This document shows, one piece after another, positions 33,171 through 41,607 of a stretch of DNA of 47,564 nucleotides. The stretch comes from Alphaproteobacteria bacterium (lineage in GTDB: Bacteria; Pseudomonadota; Alphaproteobacteria; UBA828): contig JAJDVB010000129.1 in the NCBI GenBank assembly GCA_022826345.1, positions 1 to 47,564 of the forward strand, given 5' to 3'. Numbering within the stretch: the first letter of the stretch is position 1; each line of letters opens with the position of its first letter. Made by a program: the position numbers and the translations under genes. The notes under the pieces were generated by a model that was not told where the DNA came from, did no database searches, and saw nothing but the letters and a program-made list of their open reading frames with translations.

Positions 33171-33510
33171 ACACCCAATCGAGGTTACCCCCTTCTGGCT
33201 GCAGAACTTGGCCTTCCCGCTTCCCGCATTCTGCCAGCGCTGGCACCGGATCGCTTCTCTGGGATCGGCGGTCGCCGATCTCACCCGCCAACCGAACGAA
33301 CACGCCCCGAGCAGCATGCGGACCCGGCTTGGCGATAGATTTGGCTTCGCGGAGGTGAGTTGTCCCATGTCTTCCCCACATGCGACCTCACGCTCCATCA
33401 GGGAAACATGGGAATCGAACATGCAAGCAGAATTTGCACAAAAAAGCCCCGTGGTTTTGGGACTTAGATGAACTTGAGGGAATTCGAGAGAATGTTCCGG
33501 AACTCTGGTG
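33171..33510. other. Intergenic DNA between lipoprotein gene and tRNA
   Basis: No gene recognised on either strand. The part next to the tRNA (about 33390-33510) is visibly less GC-rich than average and includes an A6 run near 33442, which could belong to the tRNA downstream region (the tRNA is on the minus strand). Confidence 0.4.
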
Positions 33511-33586
33511 TGGTAGCGGGGGAGGGACTCGAACCCCCGACCCATGGATTATGATTCCACTGCTCTACCGACTGAGCTACCCCGCC
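33511..33586 (-). tRNA. tRNA-Met (CAT), elongator type
   Basis: 76 bases on the minus strand with encoded CCA. Acceptor GGCGGGG pairs with CCCCGCT (one G-T pair at the end), D-arm GCTCAGTCGGTAGAGC, anticodon stem GTGGA/TCCAT with loop ATCATAA (anticodon CAT), and T-arm around GGTTCGAGTCC. The initiator hallmark of three G-C pairs in the anticodon stem is absent, so elongator Met is preferred. The other CAT-anticodon tRNA, lysidine-modified Ile2, cannot be fully excluded, but the body matches alphaproteobacterial elongator tRNA-Met as I remember it. Confidence 0.93.
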
Positions 33587-33775
33587 CCAGGAGCCGGAGG
33601 CGCACCGCTATACGCGGCGCCCTCGCCGCCTGTCAAGCGCACTACGGAACGGGCGGCCTCGGCGCCGCGTCTGCTTTCGATCGAGTGCCCGGCAGTTGCC
33701 TCAGGGCCGCTCTCCCCATAACATCCTGCCGCCCGGCACACGGGGAGGCCGGGATACGATCGAATCGGTGCGTCG

Positions 33776-33794
33776 CCGAGCCGGAGAGGCTCGG
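33776..33794 (+). promoter_or_regulatory. Leader hairpin upstream of hyuA
   Basis: CCGAGCC and GGCTCGG form a perfect 7-bp stem with a 5-base loop, ending 29 bases before the hyuA start. It could affect translation or be the remains of a terminator; there is no T-run. Confidence 0.3.
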
Positions 33795-33823
33795 TGCACG
33801 CCCTAACGCGTGGGAGAGTGGCG

Positions 33824-35866
33824 TTGACGGATTATCTGGTCGGGATCGATGTCGGCGGTACGTTCACGGATTTCGTGAGCTACAATTCTGAGACCAGGGC
33901 GGTCGATGTCTGGAAAATACTGTCCACGCCCCACGACCCCAACGAAGGCATCCTGGGCGGGCTCGGCCGCTTCGAGGCGCCGTCGGACATCCGCAACATC
34001 AGGCTCGGCACGACGGTGGCGACCAACGCCATCCTGGAGCGCAAGGGCGCCAAGGTCGCATACGTGACCACCGAGGGCTTTCGCGACATTCCCTTCATCC
34101 AGCGGGGCAACCGGCGCAGCCACTACGACATCACCTGGATCAAGCCGAAGCCGCTGGTGAAGCGTCGCAACTGCTACGAGGTGAACGAGCGGATCATGTC
34201 CGACGGCACGGTCCACGTGCCGCTGGACGAGGACGGGGTCCGCGCCATCGCGCAGCAGATCAGGGAGGAAGGCTCCATCGATGCGGTGGCGGTCAACTTC
34301 CTGTTCTCGTACGTGACGCCGGATCATGAAAGGCGCGCCAAGGAAATCCTGGAGGAGGAGCTGCCGGACATTCCGATCTCCATCTCCTACGACGTGCTGC
34401 CGAAGTGGAAGGAATACGAGCGCGCGTCCACCACCATCGCTGACGCCTACGTCAAGCCGGTGGTGAACAGCCAGGTCGCGAACCTGCGCGAGCGCTTCAA
34501 GGAGAGCGGCATCACCGATCAGGCCGTGGTCATCAAGTCGAACGGCGGCGAGATGACTTTGGAGGCGGCGCAGCGGACGCCGATCCAGATGACCGTGTCC
34601 GGTCCCACCGGCGGCGTGATCGCGGGCAAGCATGTCGCCAAGCTCAGCGGGATCAGCCATCTCGTGACCCTCGACATGGGTGGCACCTCGACCGACACAT
34701 CGACCATCGTGGGCGGGCAGGAGAACTTCACCACCGATTACGAGGTGGAGTTCGGTGTCCCCATCCAGATTCCCATGATCGACATCCGGACCATCGGGGC
34801 GGGCGGCGGCTCTATCGCCTGGATCGACAAGGGCGGCATGCTGCGCGTCGGGCCCGAGAGCGCCGGCGCGAATCCCGGCCCCGCCTGCTACGGCACCGGC
34901 GGCGAGCGCCCGGCGGTCACCGACGCCAACCTGCTGCTCGGTCGCATCAATCCCGAGAACTTCCTCGGCGGCGAGATGGCCCTGGATCTCCAGGCGGCGG
35001 AGAGGGCGATCGCGAGCGTCGCCGGGCCGCTGGGTCGCACCGCCGAAGAGACGGCATTGGCCATCGTGCAGATCGCCAACAACAACATGGTCGGTGCGCT
35101 GCGCTCGGTGCTGATCGAGCGGGGCCTCGACCCTCGCGACTTCGCGCTCTTGGCCTTCGGCGGCGCCGGTCCGCTGCACGCGGCCGACCTGATGAACGAC
35201 GCCGGCATTCCGTCGGGCGTCATTCCCAACTATCCCGGCCAGTTCTCGGCCTTCGGCTTCATCCTCACCGACGCTCGGGTCGACGTGCAGCGCACGGTGC
35301 AGATGACGTCGAAGCGCTTCGACCAGCCGCGGGCGTCGGAGGTGATGCACGCGCTGATCGAGACCGGCATCGCCGAGTTGAAGGCGCAGGGCTACGTCAA
35401 GAACATCGAGATATACCGCTCGCTGGAGATGCGCTATCTCGGCCAGAACTACGAGCTGGAGATTCCGGTGGCGTTCGACTCGTTCACCGACGAGACCACG
35501 CCCAAGGTCTGGCAGGCGTTCCACGACATGCACCTCGCGCGCTTCGGCTTCAACATCCCGCGCGAGGTGATCGAGGTCATCACCGTCAAGGCCACCGTCG
35601 TCTCGCTCACCGAGAAGCCTGACCTCGCCACCATCGGCAAGGCGGAGGGCGAGGCCGAGGTCGTGACCACGCGCTCAGTCGTGTTCGACGACGGGCGCCA
35701 CGACACGCCGATCTACAACCGCGCCCAACTGCGCGACGGCCACGCGATCACCGGGCCTGCGGTCATCGAGGAGCCCGTGTCGGTGACCGTGCTGCGACCC
35801 GGACAACCCATGAAGGTGGATCAGTACGGCAATCTTCTGATCGGCCGCATCGCCGAGGAGTCCTGA
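33824..35866 (+). CDS. hyuA: Hydantoinase/oxoprolinase A subunit
   Basis: 680 residues. The start is uncertain: TTG 33824 has GGGAGAG 5-6 bases upstream and gives MTDYLVGIDVGGTFTDFV, the normal family N-terminus; GTG 33818 and 33794 are in frame. The ASKHA ATP-binding fold shows VGIDVGGTFTDFV, VSGPTGGVIAG, LDMGGTSTDTS, GAGGGSIAWIDKGGMLRVGP and NPGPACYG. HyuA hydrolyses ATP to activate cyclic amides (hydantoins, oxoproline) or, in relatives, carboxylate acetone or acetophenone. It is followed 2 bases later by hyuB, its obligate partner. Confidence 0.93.
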   Translation: MTDYLVGIDVGGTFTDFVSYNSETRAVDVWKILSTPHDPNEGILGGLGRFEAPSDIRNIRLGTTVATNAILERKGAKVAYVTTEGFRDIPFIQRGNRRSHYDITWIKPKPLVKRRNCYEVNERIMSDGTVHVPLDEDGVRAIAQQIREEGSIDAVAVNFLFSYVTPDHERRAKEILEEELPDIPISISYDVLPKWKEYERASTTIADAYVKPVVNSQVANLRERFKESGITDQAVVIKSNGGEMTLEAAQRTPIQMTVSGPTGGVIAGKHVAKLSGISHLVTLDMGGTSTDTSTIVGGQENFTTDYEVEFGVPIQIPMIDIRTIGAGGGSIAWIDKGGMLRVGPESAGANPGPACYGTGGERPAVTDANLLLGRINPENFLGGEMALDLQAAERAIASVAGPLGRTAEETALAIVQIANNNMVGALRSVLIERGLDPRDFALLAFGGAGPLHAADLMNDAGIPSGVIPNYPGQFSAFGFILTDARVDVQRTVQMTSKRFDQPRASEVMHALIETGIAELKAQGYVKNIEIYRSLEMRYLGQNYELEIPVAFDSFTDETTPKVWQAFHDMHLARFGFNIPREVIEVITVKATVVSLTEKPDLATIGKAEGEAEVVTTRSVVFDDGRHDTPIYNRAQLRDGHAITGPAVIEEPVSVTVLRPGQPMKVDQYGNLLIGRIAEES

Positions 35867-35868
35867 TC

Positions 35869-37596
35869 ATGACCCAGAAGCCCGACGTCGACATGGTCGC
35901 CATGTCAATCATCGATTCGACCATGACCGCGGTCTGCCGCGAGATGGGCATCGTGCTCATGAAGACGTCGTACTCGACGATCTTCAACGAGGCGCTGGAC
36001 TTCACCTGTGCGCTCGCGAGCCCCCAGGGGGAGATGATCGCTCAGGCCGAGTATTGCCCGTCGATGATCGGCGGCGTGCCCCTGCTGGTGCGCAGCTGCG
36101 TCAAGGAGATCCCGCTGGAGACTCTCGAGCCCGGCGACGTGATCTGCCACAACGACCCCTATCGCGGCGGCCTGCACTGCCCCGAGCACACGCTGATCAA
36201 GCCGGTCTTCGTCGATGACGAGCTCATGGGCTTCGCCATGACCATCGGTCATCTACAGGAAATCGGTGGCATGGTGCCGGGCGCATTCGCCGGCGAGGCG
36301 ACCGAGATCTTCCACGAGGGCATCCGCGTGCCGCCAGTGAAGATCAAGAGCCGCGGCGAGGACGTGGAGGAGGTGTGGAAGCTGCTCCTCGCGAACGTCC
36401 GCACCCCCCGCTACAACTACGGCGACCTTCGCGCCCTGATCGCGGGCGTGGACGTGGGCGAGCGCGGGCTCGCCAAGCTCATCCGCAAGTACGGCAAGGA
36501 CAACTTCCGCCGCAACGTGCTGGACCTGATGGACTACTCCGAGAGCCGCATGCGTGCGGAGATCGGCGCCATTGAGGACGGCGTCTATCGCTTCCAGGAT
36601 CAGGTCGAGGACGACGGCATCGAGAGCAAGCCCTACGACATCAAGGTGGCGGTCCACGTCCAGGGCGGCGAGGTGGTGATCGACTATTCCGGCACCTCGC
36701 CGCAGGCGCTGGGCCCGATCAACGCCACCCTTGGCGTCTCCTACTCCGCCGCCTACAACGGCATCCTGCAGGTCACCGACGAGACGATCCCGAAGAACTC
36801 GGGCTGCTTCCGCCCGATCCGTGTGGTCTCGCCGCCCGGTACTTTGCTCAACGTCGACTATCCGGGACCGGAGGTCGGCGGCAACACCGAGACCCATTGC
36901 AAGATCGCGGGCGCCGTGATCGGCGCGCTGGCGCCGGCGCTGCCCGACCGCACCATGGCGGCCGAGGGCGCGACGCATACCAACTTCGTCTTCGGCGGCA
37001 CCGATGAGGAGACCGGCGAGGCCTTCGTCTGCTACGCCATCGAGCTTTCGGGCTGGGGCGGGCGCAGCTTCGCCGACGGCAACGATGCCACCGATTCGAT
37101 CAACGGCAACTGCCGCGTTGTGCCCGTCGAGGTCTTCGAGACCCGCTTCCCGTTCCGCACCGAGTCCTACATCCTGGTGCAGGATTCCGGCGGGGCCGGC
37201 CTGAATCGCGGCGGTCTCAGTACGCAGCGTACGCTCAAGAGCCTGGATACCGAGATCATGGGCAGCCAGATGTCCGACCGCCATCGCAACCGGCCGTGGG
37301 GGTTGGGTGGCGGCCAGCCGGGCGGACTCGCCGGCACCTGGTATCAGCAGGCGAACACGACAAGCTGGCACATGATCGACGAGGCCTTCGGCAAGGCCAG
37401 TCCCAGCAAGTGGAGCAACGTCCGCATCCGGCCGGGCGATTCGATCCGCTTCCAGACGCCGGGCGGCGGCGGCTGGGGCGATCCGCGCCAGCGCTCCCGC
37501 GAGCAGGTGATCGAAGACTTGGCCGAAGGCTATATCTCGTCCGCCTCGGCGCGGGAACACTACGGCCTCGAGGGTGCTGCCGAAGCGGCAGAGTAG
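35869..37596 (+). CDS. hyuB: Hydantoinase/oxoprolinase B subunit
   Basis: 575 residues from ATG 35869 with GAGGAG upstream, translated directly after hyuA. Landmarks: KTSYSTIFNEALDFTCAL, GDVICHNDPYRGGLHCPEH, DYSGTSPQALGPINATLG, PGPEVGGNTETHCK, and the C-terminal TPGGGGWGDPRQRSREQV. With HyuA it should form the (alpha-beta) ATP-dependent hydrolase or carboxylase. The substrate is unknown; neither a racemase nor a carbamoylase gene is beside it. It is convergent with cca, with 10 bases between stops. It is clearly a different subfamily from the orphan HyuB at 19477. Confidence 0.93.
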   Translation: MTQKPDVDMVAMSIIDSTMTAVCREMGIVLMKTSYSTIFNEALDFTCALASPQGEMIAQAEYCPSMIGGVPLLVRSCVKEIPLETLEPGDVICHNDPYRGGLHCPEHTLIKPVFVDDELMGFAMTIGHLQEIGGMVPGAFAGEATEIFHEGIRVPPVKIKSRGEDVEEVWKLLLANVRTPRYNYGDLRALIAGVDVGERGLAKLIRKYGKDNFRRNVLDLMDYSESRMRAEIGAIEDGVYRFQDQVEDDGIESKPYDIKVAVHVQGGEVVIDYSGTSPQALGPINATLGVSYSAAYNGILQVTDETIPKNSGCFRPIRVVSPPGTLLNVDYPGPEVGGNTETHCKIAGAVIGALAPALPDRTMAAEGATHTNFVFGGTDEETGEAFVCYAIELSGWGGRSFADGNDATDSINGNCRVVPVEVFETRFPFRTESYILVQDSGGAGLNRGGLSTQRTLKSLDTEIMGSQMSDRHRNRPWGLGGGQPGGLAGTWYQQANTTSWHMIDEAFGKASPSKWSNVRIRPGDSIRFQTPGGGGWGDPRQRSREQVIEDLAEGYISSASAREHYGLEGAAEAAE

Positions 37597-37606
37597 GGGC
37601 GGGCAA

Positions 37607-38905
37607 CTACGCCCGGCGGCGCTCTGCAACGAGAGCGTCGAGCTTCTCCAGCAGGGCCGCGCGGTCGGGCGCGAAGTCGCGCTCGATCCACCACTCCTCG
37701 ACTTCACGGAGCAGCGCGCCGACTTCAGGCCCCTCCTCGATGTCGCGCGCCAGCACGTCCGCGCCATTCAGGAGGAACGTCGGGGCTTCCCACTGCTCAA
37801 TAGTTTCCAGCATCGCGCGCCAAGCGATCTCATTCTCCGTGTCCCTAGCCCAAGCGAGCAACACAACGTCACGGAAGCGCTCCTTGCCAGACTGATAGAT
37901 GAGGCTTCGTTGGGCACGCGTGTCGAGGCTAGCAGGGAGAGAAGTCGCCTGTGATGCGATCGAGAAGAGACGCCCCGCATCGACACCGGTTCGCAACCAG
38001 ACGCCAGCGAGCATTCTAGTGTCGACACGTCTCTCGGGGTTGTCCTCGTGGGAGTCTAAGTTAAGAGCGGCGAGGCGCCTGATCGGATCGGGCTGGGCAA
38101 ATGCCCTTTCGACCGAAACGAGGCGGGACAGAGGTTCCGTCCGTTGTGTCTCTGGAAGCAGCCGAGCGAGCACGCCAGTATCCCACATCGCTTGCACGGA
38201 TGAAGTAGGATCCGGTGCTGACAGCAGACCAATAAACTCGTTCTGTACTCGTTCGTAAGAAACCCTCGGGACTGTATTCGTCGCCTCAGCCGAAAACAGC
38301 GGGAGCGTGTGCGCCGCCGCAGCGCAGGCTTCGAGCGCGTCCGCGTCCGGCTCACCCTTGCCGTACCAGGCGTAGAAGCGGAAGAAGCGGAGGATACGCA
38401 GATGGTCCTCGGCGATACGGATCGCGGGGTCGCCCACGAATCGCACCCTTCCGTCCTGAAGGTCCGTGTGTCCGCCAAAGTAGTCGTACAGCATGTTGTC
38501 GGGATCGGGGGTTGCGCTCATGGCGTTGATGGTGAGGTCGCGCCGCGCGGCGTCTTCCCACCAGTCGTCGGTGAACGCGACCTCCGCATGGCGGCCGTCG
38601 GTGCGCTCGTCGCGCCTGAGCGTGGTGATCTCGTAACGCTCGCCGCCGGCAAGCGCGGTCACGGTGCCGTGTTCGACCCCGCGCGGAACGGTGCGGGTTT
38701 CGATGCCGGCGCTCTTCAGCAGTGCCAACACCCGCTCCGGCGGATCGGGCGTGCCGATGTCGATATCGTCGCTCTCGCGCCCGAGCAACGCATCGCGCAC
38801 GCAGCCGCCGACGAAGCGGACATCGGCGCCGTCTACAGTCAGCGCCTCGATCACCGCGCGGGTGGCCGGCGCCGTCATCCAGGGTGCGTGGACGGTGGTC
38901 TCCAC
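37607..38905 (-). CDS. cca: CCA tRNA nucleotidyltransferase
   Basis: 432 residues from GTG 38905. The class II head domain has RFVGGCVRDALLGRESDDID, with metal ligands Asp47 and Asp49, then RRDLTINAMS, GDPAIRIAEDHLRILRFFRF and RVSYERVQNEF. It adds or repairs the 3' CCA of tRNAs. It is the last gene of the DUF1285-NUDIX-DUF6111-cca unit. The C-terminal half (about 37800-38300) is noticeably less GC-rich than the N-terminal half (one 60-base row, 38221-38280, is 28 of 60 G+C), suggesting a recombined or fast-drifting 3' part. Confidence 0.92.
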   Translation of the reverse strand: METTVHAPWMTAPATRAVIEALTVDGADVRFVGGCVRDALLGRESDDIDIGTPDPPERVLALLKSAGIETRTVPRGVEHGTVTALAGGERYEITTLRRDERTDGRHAEVAFTDDWWEDAARRDLTINAMSATPDPDNMLYDYFGGHTDLQDGRVRFVGDPAIRIAEDHLRILRFFRFYAWYGKGEPDADALEACAAAAHTLPLFSAEATNTVPRVSYERVQNEFIGLLSAPDPTSSVQAMWDTGVLARLLPETQRTEPLSRLVSVERAFAQPDPIRRLAALNLDSHEDNPERRVDTRMLAGVWLRTGVDAGRLFSIASQATSLPASLDTRAQRSLIYQSGKERFRDVVLLAWARDTENEIAWRAMLETIEQWEAPTFLLNGADVLARDIEEGPEVGALLREVEEWWIERDFAPDRAALLEKLDALVAERRRA

Positions 38906-38916
38906 CGAATGAGTGC

Positions 38917-39195
38917 TCAGTCGATGACCTCGCCAGGGACGATCTCACCGTCGACGATGCGCGCTGGCACGTAGGTGCCCTCCGGATCGCCGCCGGCGGT
39001 CATCGCCCATACCACCAGGCTCGCCGCTGCCAGTATCAGACCGCTGCCGAGGAGCCTCACCCACGGCATCTTGCGCAGCTGCGCCGCCACGTGGCTGCGG
39101 CTGAGCTGAACCCGGCGCGACAGGATGAGGAAGGCGAAGTAAAGGATCGTCGGCGCGAGCAGGATCAGGATATGGATCAGGGTGGTTCTCAACAT
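38917..39195 (-). CDS. DUF6111 family small membrane protein
   Basis: 92 residues with two predicted membrane helices, LIHILILLAPTILYFAFLIL (about 6-25) and LLGSGLILAAASLVVWAM (about 48-65), and a short acidic tail. The helix arrangement and its place between cca and a CoA-pyrophosphatase gene match the DUF6111 family. Function is unknown. Its ATG overlaps the NUDIX stop by 7 bases, so expression is coupled. Confidence 0.82.
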   Translation of the reverse strand: MLRTTLIHILILLAPTILYFAFLILSRRVQLSRSHVAAQLRKMPWVRLLGSGLILAAASLVVWAMTAGGDPEGTYVPARIVDGEIVPGEVID

Positions 39196-39851
39196 GACTC
39201 GCGCACCACATCCCGGAAGTTGACGAGGATCGCCGCCGTCGCGCCCCAGATATGATACGCCTCGTAGGGCAGCACGTAAAAACGGCGCTCGACTCCGCCG
39301 ATGGTCATCTTGTCGCGGCGGTAGTTGGAGGGCTCCAGCACGAAGGACAGCGGCACCTCGAAGACCTCGGCGACCTCTTGCGTGTCCGCCTCGAAGGCCG
39401 GCGGCGCCGCGACGAAGCCGACCACCGGCGTGATGCGGTAGCCGGTGCCCACCAGATAGTCGTCCAGCCGGCCGACGATCTCGACCTGCGACGCGGGCAG
39501 CCCGATCTCTTCCTCCGCCTCACGCAGCGCCGTCTTCTGCGGGGTCCCGTCCTCGGGGTCGGCACGGCCGCCGGGGAAGCTGATCTGGCCCGCGTGGCGT
39601 GCGAGGCGCTCGGCCCGTCGGGTGAGCAGCACCGAGTATGCGCCGGCACGCTCGACGATGGCGACGAGCACGGCGGCGGGCGTAATCGGCTCGGACGGCG
39701 GCAGGCGGCCCCAAGACTCTTCGCTGTGACGAAGCGAACCCGGCACGCGCGCGGAGGGCTCCCGCTCCGCCGCCGCGATAACCGCCTCCCACGGCTGGTC
39801 CGGCGCGCCCGGCGCACCACGCGCCACGGCGCGCAGAATGTCGGTCTGCAT
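39189..39851 (-). CDS. NUDIX hydrolase, CoA pyrophosphatase (NudL/UPF0035)-like
   Basis: 220 residues. The UPF0035 signature LLTRRAERLARHAGQISFPG is followed by GRADPEDG and the Nudix helix ALREAEEEIGL, with the extra residues before the helix that mark CoA pyrophosphatases. It would split CoA and its oxidised forms into 3',5'-ADP and phosphopantetheine. The gene lies between DUF1285 and DUF6111 in the usual alphaproteobacterial order. Confidence 0.92.
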   Translation of the reverse strand: MQTDILRAVARGAPGAPDQPWEAVIAAAEREPSARVPGSLRHSEESWGRLPPSEPITPAAVLVAIVERAGAYSVLLTRRAERLARHAGQISFPGGRADPEDGTPQKTALREAEEEIGLPASQVEIVGRLDDYLVGTGYRITPVVGFVAAPPAFEADTQEVAEVFEVPLSFVLEPSNYRRDKMTIGGVERRFYVLPYEAYHIWGATAAILVNFRDVVRESC

Positions 39852-39871
39852 CGACGGAGCTCGTCAGGCGT

Positions 39872-40390
39872 TCAGGCTGTGTCGTCGAAGGGGAAGAACA
39901 CGCCGTCGCTCCAGACGCCGAGCACCGGCCGGCCCTCGATCTCCCGCTCGACGCAGAGCTCCACCAGCGGATAGTAGGCGGCGCGCGCCACCCGCGCTTC
40001 CAGCCCATCGCGAACGGTGAGATAGGGCGCCTTCTCCTCCGACCCCGGCAGGGAGCGAAAGGCAATGGGGTGCGCCGCATCGGCGCTCACCCACTCGTCG
40101 AGATTGGTGCGGAAGCGCAGGCGCTGCGCCTCACCGTCGCCTTCGGTCTCCATTTCGACCGCGATGAAGGGCACGTCGTCCACGACGATGCGTGCTTTCT
40201 CCACTGGCGTGACGAGCCAGTAGTCGCCGTCCTCGCGCCTGAGCACGCTCGCGAAGAGCTTGACCAGCGGCAGGCGGCCGATGGGGCAGCCCTCGTGAAA
40301 CCACGTGCCGTCGCCCGCGATCCTGATGTCGATGTCGCCGCAGAAGAGCTGCGGCGGTCGCACGGCGGCCGGTGCCTGCGATTCGCTCAT
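39872..40390 (-). CDS. DUF1285 domain protein
   Basis: 172 residues. DGTWFHEGCPIGRLPLVKLF (about 29-48), REDGDYWLVTPVEKARIVVD, and the C-terminal DGLEARVARAAYYPLVELCV with GVWSDGVFFPF are typical of DUF1285, a small beta-rich family of unknown function. It is the first gene of the four-gene block and is probably cotranscribed with it; the start is ATG 40390. Confidence 0.87.
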   Translation of the reverse strand: MSESQAPAAVRPPQLFCGDIDIRIAGDGTWFHEGCPIGRLPLVKLFASVLRREDGDYWLVTPVEKARIVVDDVPFIAVEMETEGDGEAQRLRFRTNLDEWVSADAAHPIAFRSLPGSEEKAPYLTVRDGLEARVARAAYYPLVELCVEREIEGRPVLGVWSDGVFFPFDDTA

Positions 40391-40445
40391 GCGTCCAGTA
40401 TAGCCAAGCGGCGGGGCTTGGGCGCCACGTCCGACGCCAAAGGAA

Positions 40446-40471
40446 TGGACCGCGCCCAGAGGCGCGGCCCA
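40446..40471 (-). terminator. Probable terminator after the aco operon
   Basis: Stem TGGnCCGCGCC / GGCGCGGnCCA with one internal mismatch and a 4-base loop, followed on the minus strand by TTCCTTT. It lies about 30-50 bases after the acoC stop, before the DUF1285 gene. Confidence 0.5.
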
Positions 40472-40497
40472 ATGCTCGAACGGGACGCCCCGAAGAA

Positions 40498-41607
40498 TCA
40501 GCCGATACGTTCGTCAATCAGCCGGTTCACCTCTGTGGCGTTCTCCATCTGCACCATGTGGCCCTGGCCATCCATCACCGTGCAGTCCACACCGTCCGGC
40601 AGGCCGTCGGCATGGGAGGCAGGGATGATCTGGTCCCCCGCGCCCCAGATGACCAGGGTGGACACGCTGCCCGCCACGTCACGCAGGTCTTCGGCCTGCG
40701 CGCCATCGGGTGCGAACGCGCCCTTGATGGTGCTCAGCGCATCGGTCACCCCGTCGATCCGCTTGAAGGCGAGCAGGTCGTTGATGAGCTGGCGGGTCAC
40801 CAGCGCCGGATCGCTGAACAGCTTCTCGACGTGGGGCTTGAGGTCCTTCCGGCGCTCGGCCGAGATGAAGCCATGCAGATAGTCCCCGTCGATCTCGCTA
40901 CCGAGACCGGCGCTTCCGATCAGGGTGATCGACGCAACCCGGCCCGGCGCCGCGCGGGCCACGGCGAGCGCGATGGCGCCGCCCATGGAGTGGCCCACGA
41001 GATGGGCAGACTCGACTTCCAACGCATCGGCGAAGCCGGTGACGATATCGGCGAAGAAGCCGATGGAGCCGTCGCCCACGTCCTTGCTGGAACTGCCGTG
41101 CCCCGGCAGGTCGAGAGCGTGGACAACCCGCTTGGCGGCCAGCGCTTCGTGATTGAACAGCCAGTTGTTGAGGTCGCCGCCGAAGCCGTGGATCAGGATG
41201 ACCGGCGTGCCGCCTTCGCCCCGCGTGAGGTAGCGAATCGTGCGCCCGGCGATTTCCACGGACTCGGTCGCCGGGCCGCCGTCCTCATCGTCGTCCTCGG
41301 GCGGCACGAAGTTCGCCTGAAAGTCGGTGACGAAGGCGTCGATGTCGGCATCGGCGACGCTCTCGTCGGCGACAATGCCGAGCAGGCCGCCGACCGGAAG
41401 CACGTCGCCCTCCTGGGCGACGCAGCGCCGCAGCACGCCTGCATCCGCCGCCTCGACCGCGCTCGAGATCTTCTCGGTCTCGATGTCGATGATCTCATCG
41501 CCCGGCGTAATCGAATCGCCTTCGTCCACAAGCCATCCGGCGACCTTCCCTTCCTTCATGGAGAGGCCCCATTTGGGCATGCAAACGGTGCGAATGCCTT
41601 CGCTCAT
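40498..41607 (-). CDS. acoC: Acetoin-dehydrogenase-type E2: lipoyl domain fused to alpha/beta hydrolase
   Basis: 369 residues from ATG 41607, whose codon overlaps the acoB stop. The lipoyl domain (1-80) has Lys46 in DIETEKISS; after an acidic linker (PPEDDDEDGG) an alpha/beta hydrolase domain (about 118-365) shows oxyanion HGFGGDLNNW, Ser207 in GHSMGG, Asp in WGAGDQIIP and His in GQGHMVQ. This is the short AcoC architecture; there is no peripheral-subunit-binding or classical acyltransferase domain. It should receive the acetyl group from E1 and hand it to CoA. No E3 (dihydrolipoamide dehydrogenase) gene is nearby. Confidence 0.92.
   Translation of the reverse strand: MSEGIRTVCMPKWGLSMKEGKVAGWLVDEGDSITPGDEIIDIETEKISSAVEAADAGVLRRCVAQEGDVLPVGGLLGIVADESVADADIDAFVTDFQANFVPPEDDDEDGGPATESVEIAGRTIRYLTRGEGGTPVILIHGFGGDLNNWLFNHEALAAKRVVHALDLPGHGSSSKDVGDGSIGFFADIVTGFADALEVESAHLVGHSMGGAIALAVARAAPGRVASITLIGSAGLGSEIDGDYLHGFISAERRKDLKPHVEKLFSDPALVTRQLINDLLAFKRIDGVTDALSTIKGAFAPDGAQAEDLRDVAGSVSTLVIWGAGDQIIPASHADGLPDGVDCTVMDGQGHMVQMENATEVNRLIDERIG

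Noticed and set aside
33511..33586. Initiator tRNA-fMet
   Set aside because: The anticodon stem lacks the three consecutive G-C pairs and the first acceptor pair is G-T rather than a mismatch, so it is not an initiator tRNA.
33803..35533. A 576-codon frame antisense to hyuA
   Set aside because: Its composition is a mirror of the GC-rich coding strand and has no recognisable domain.
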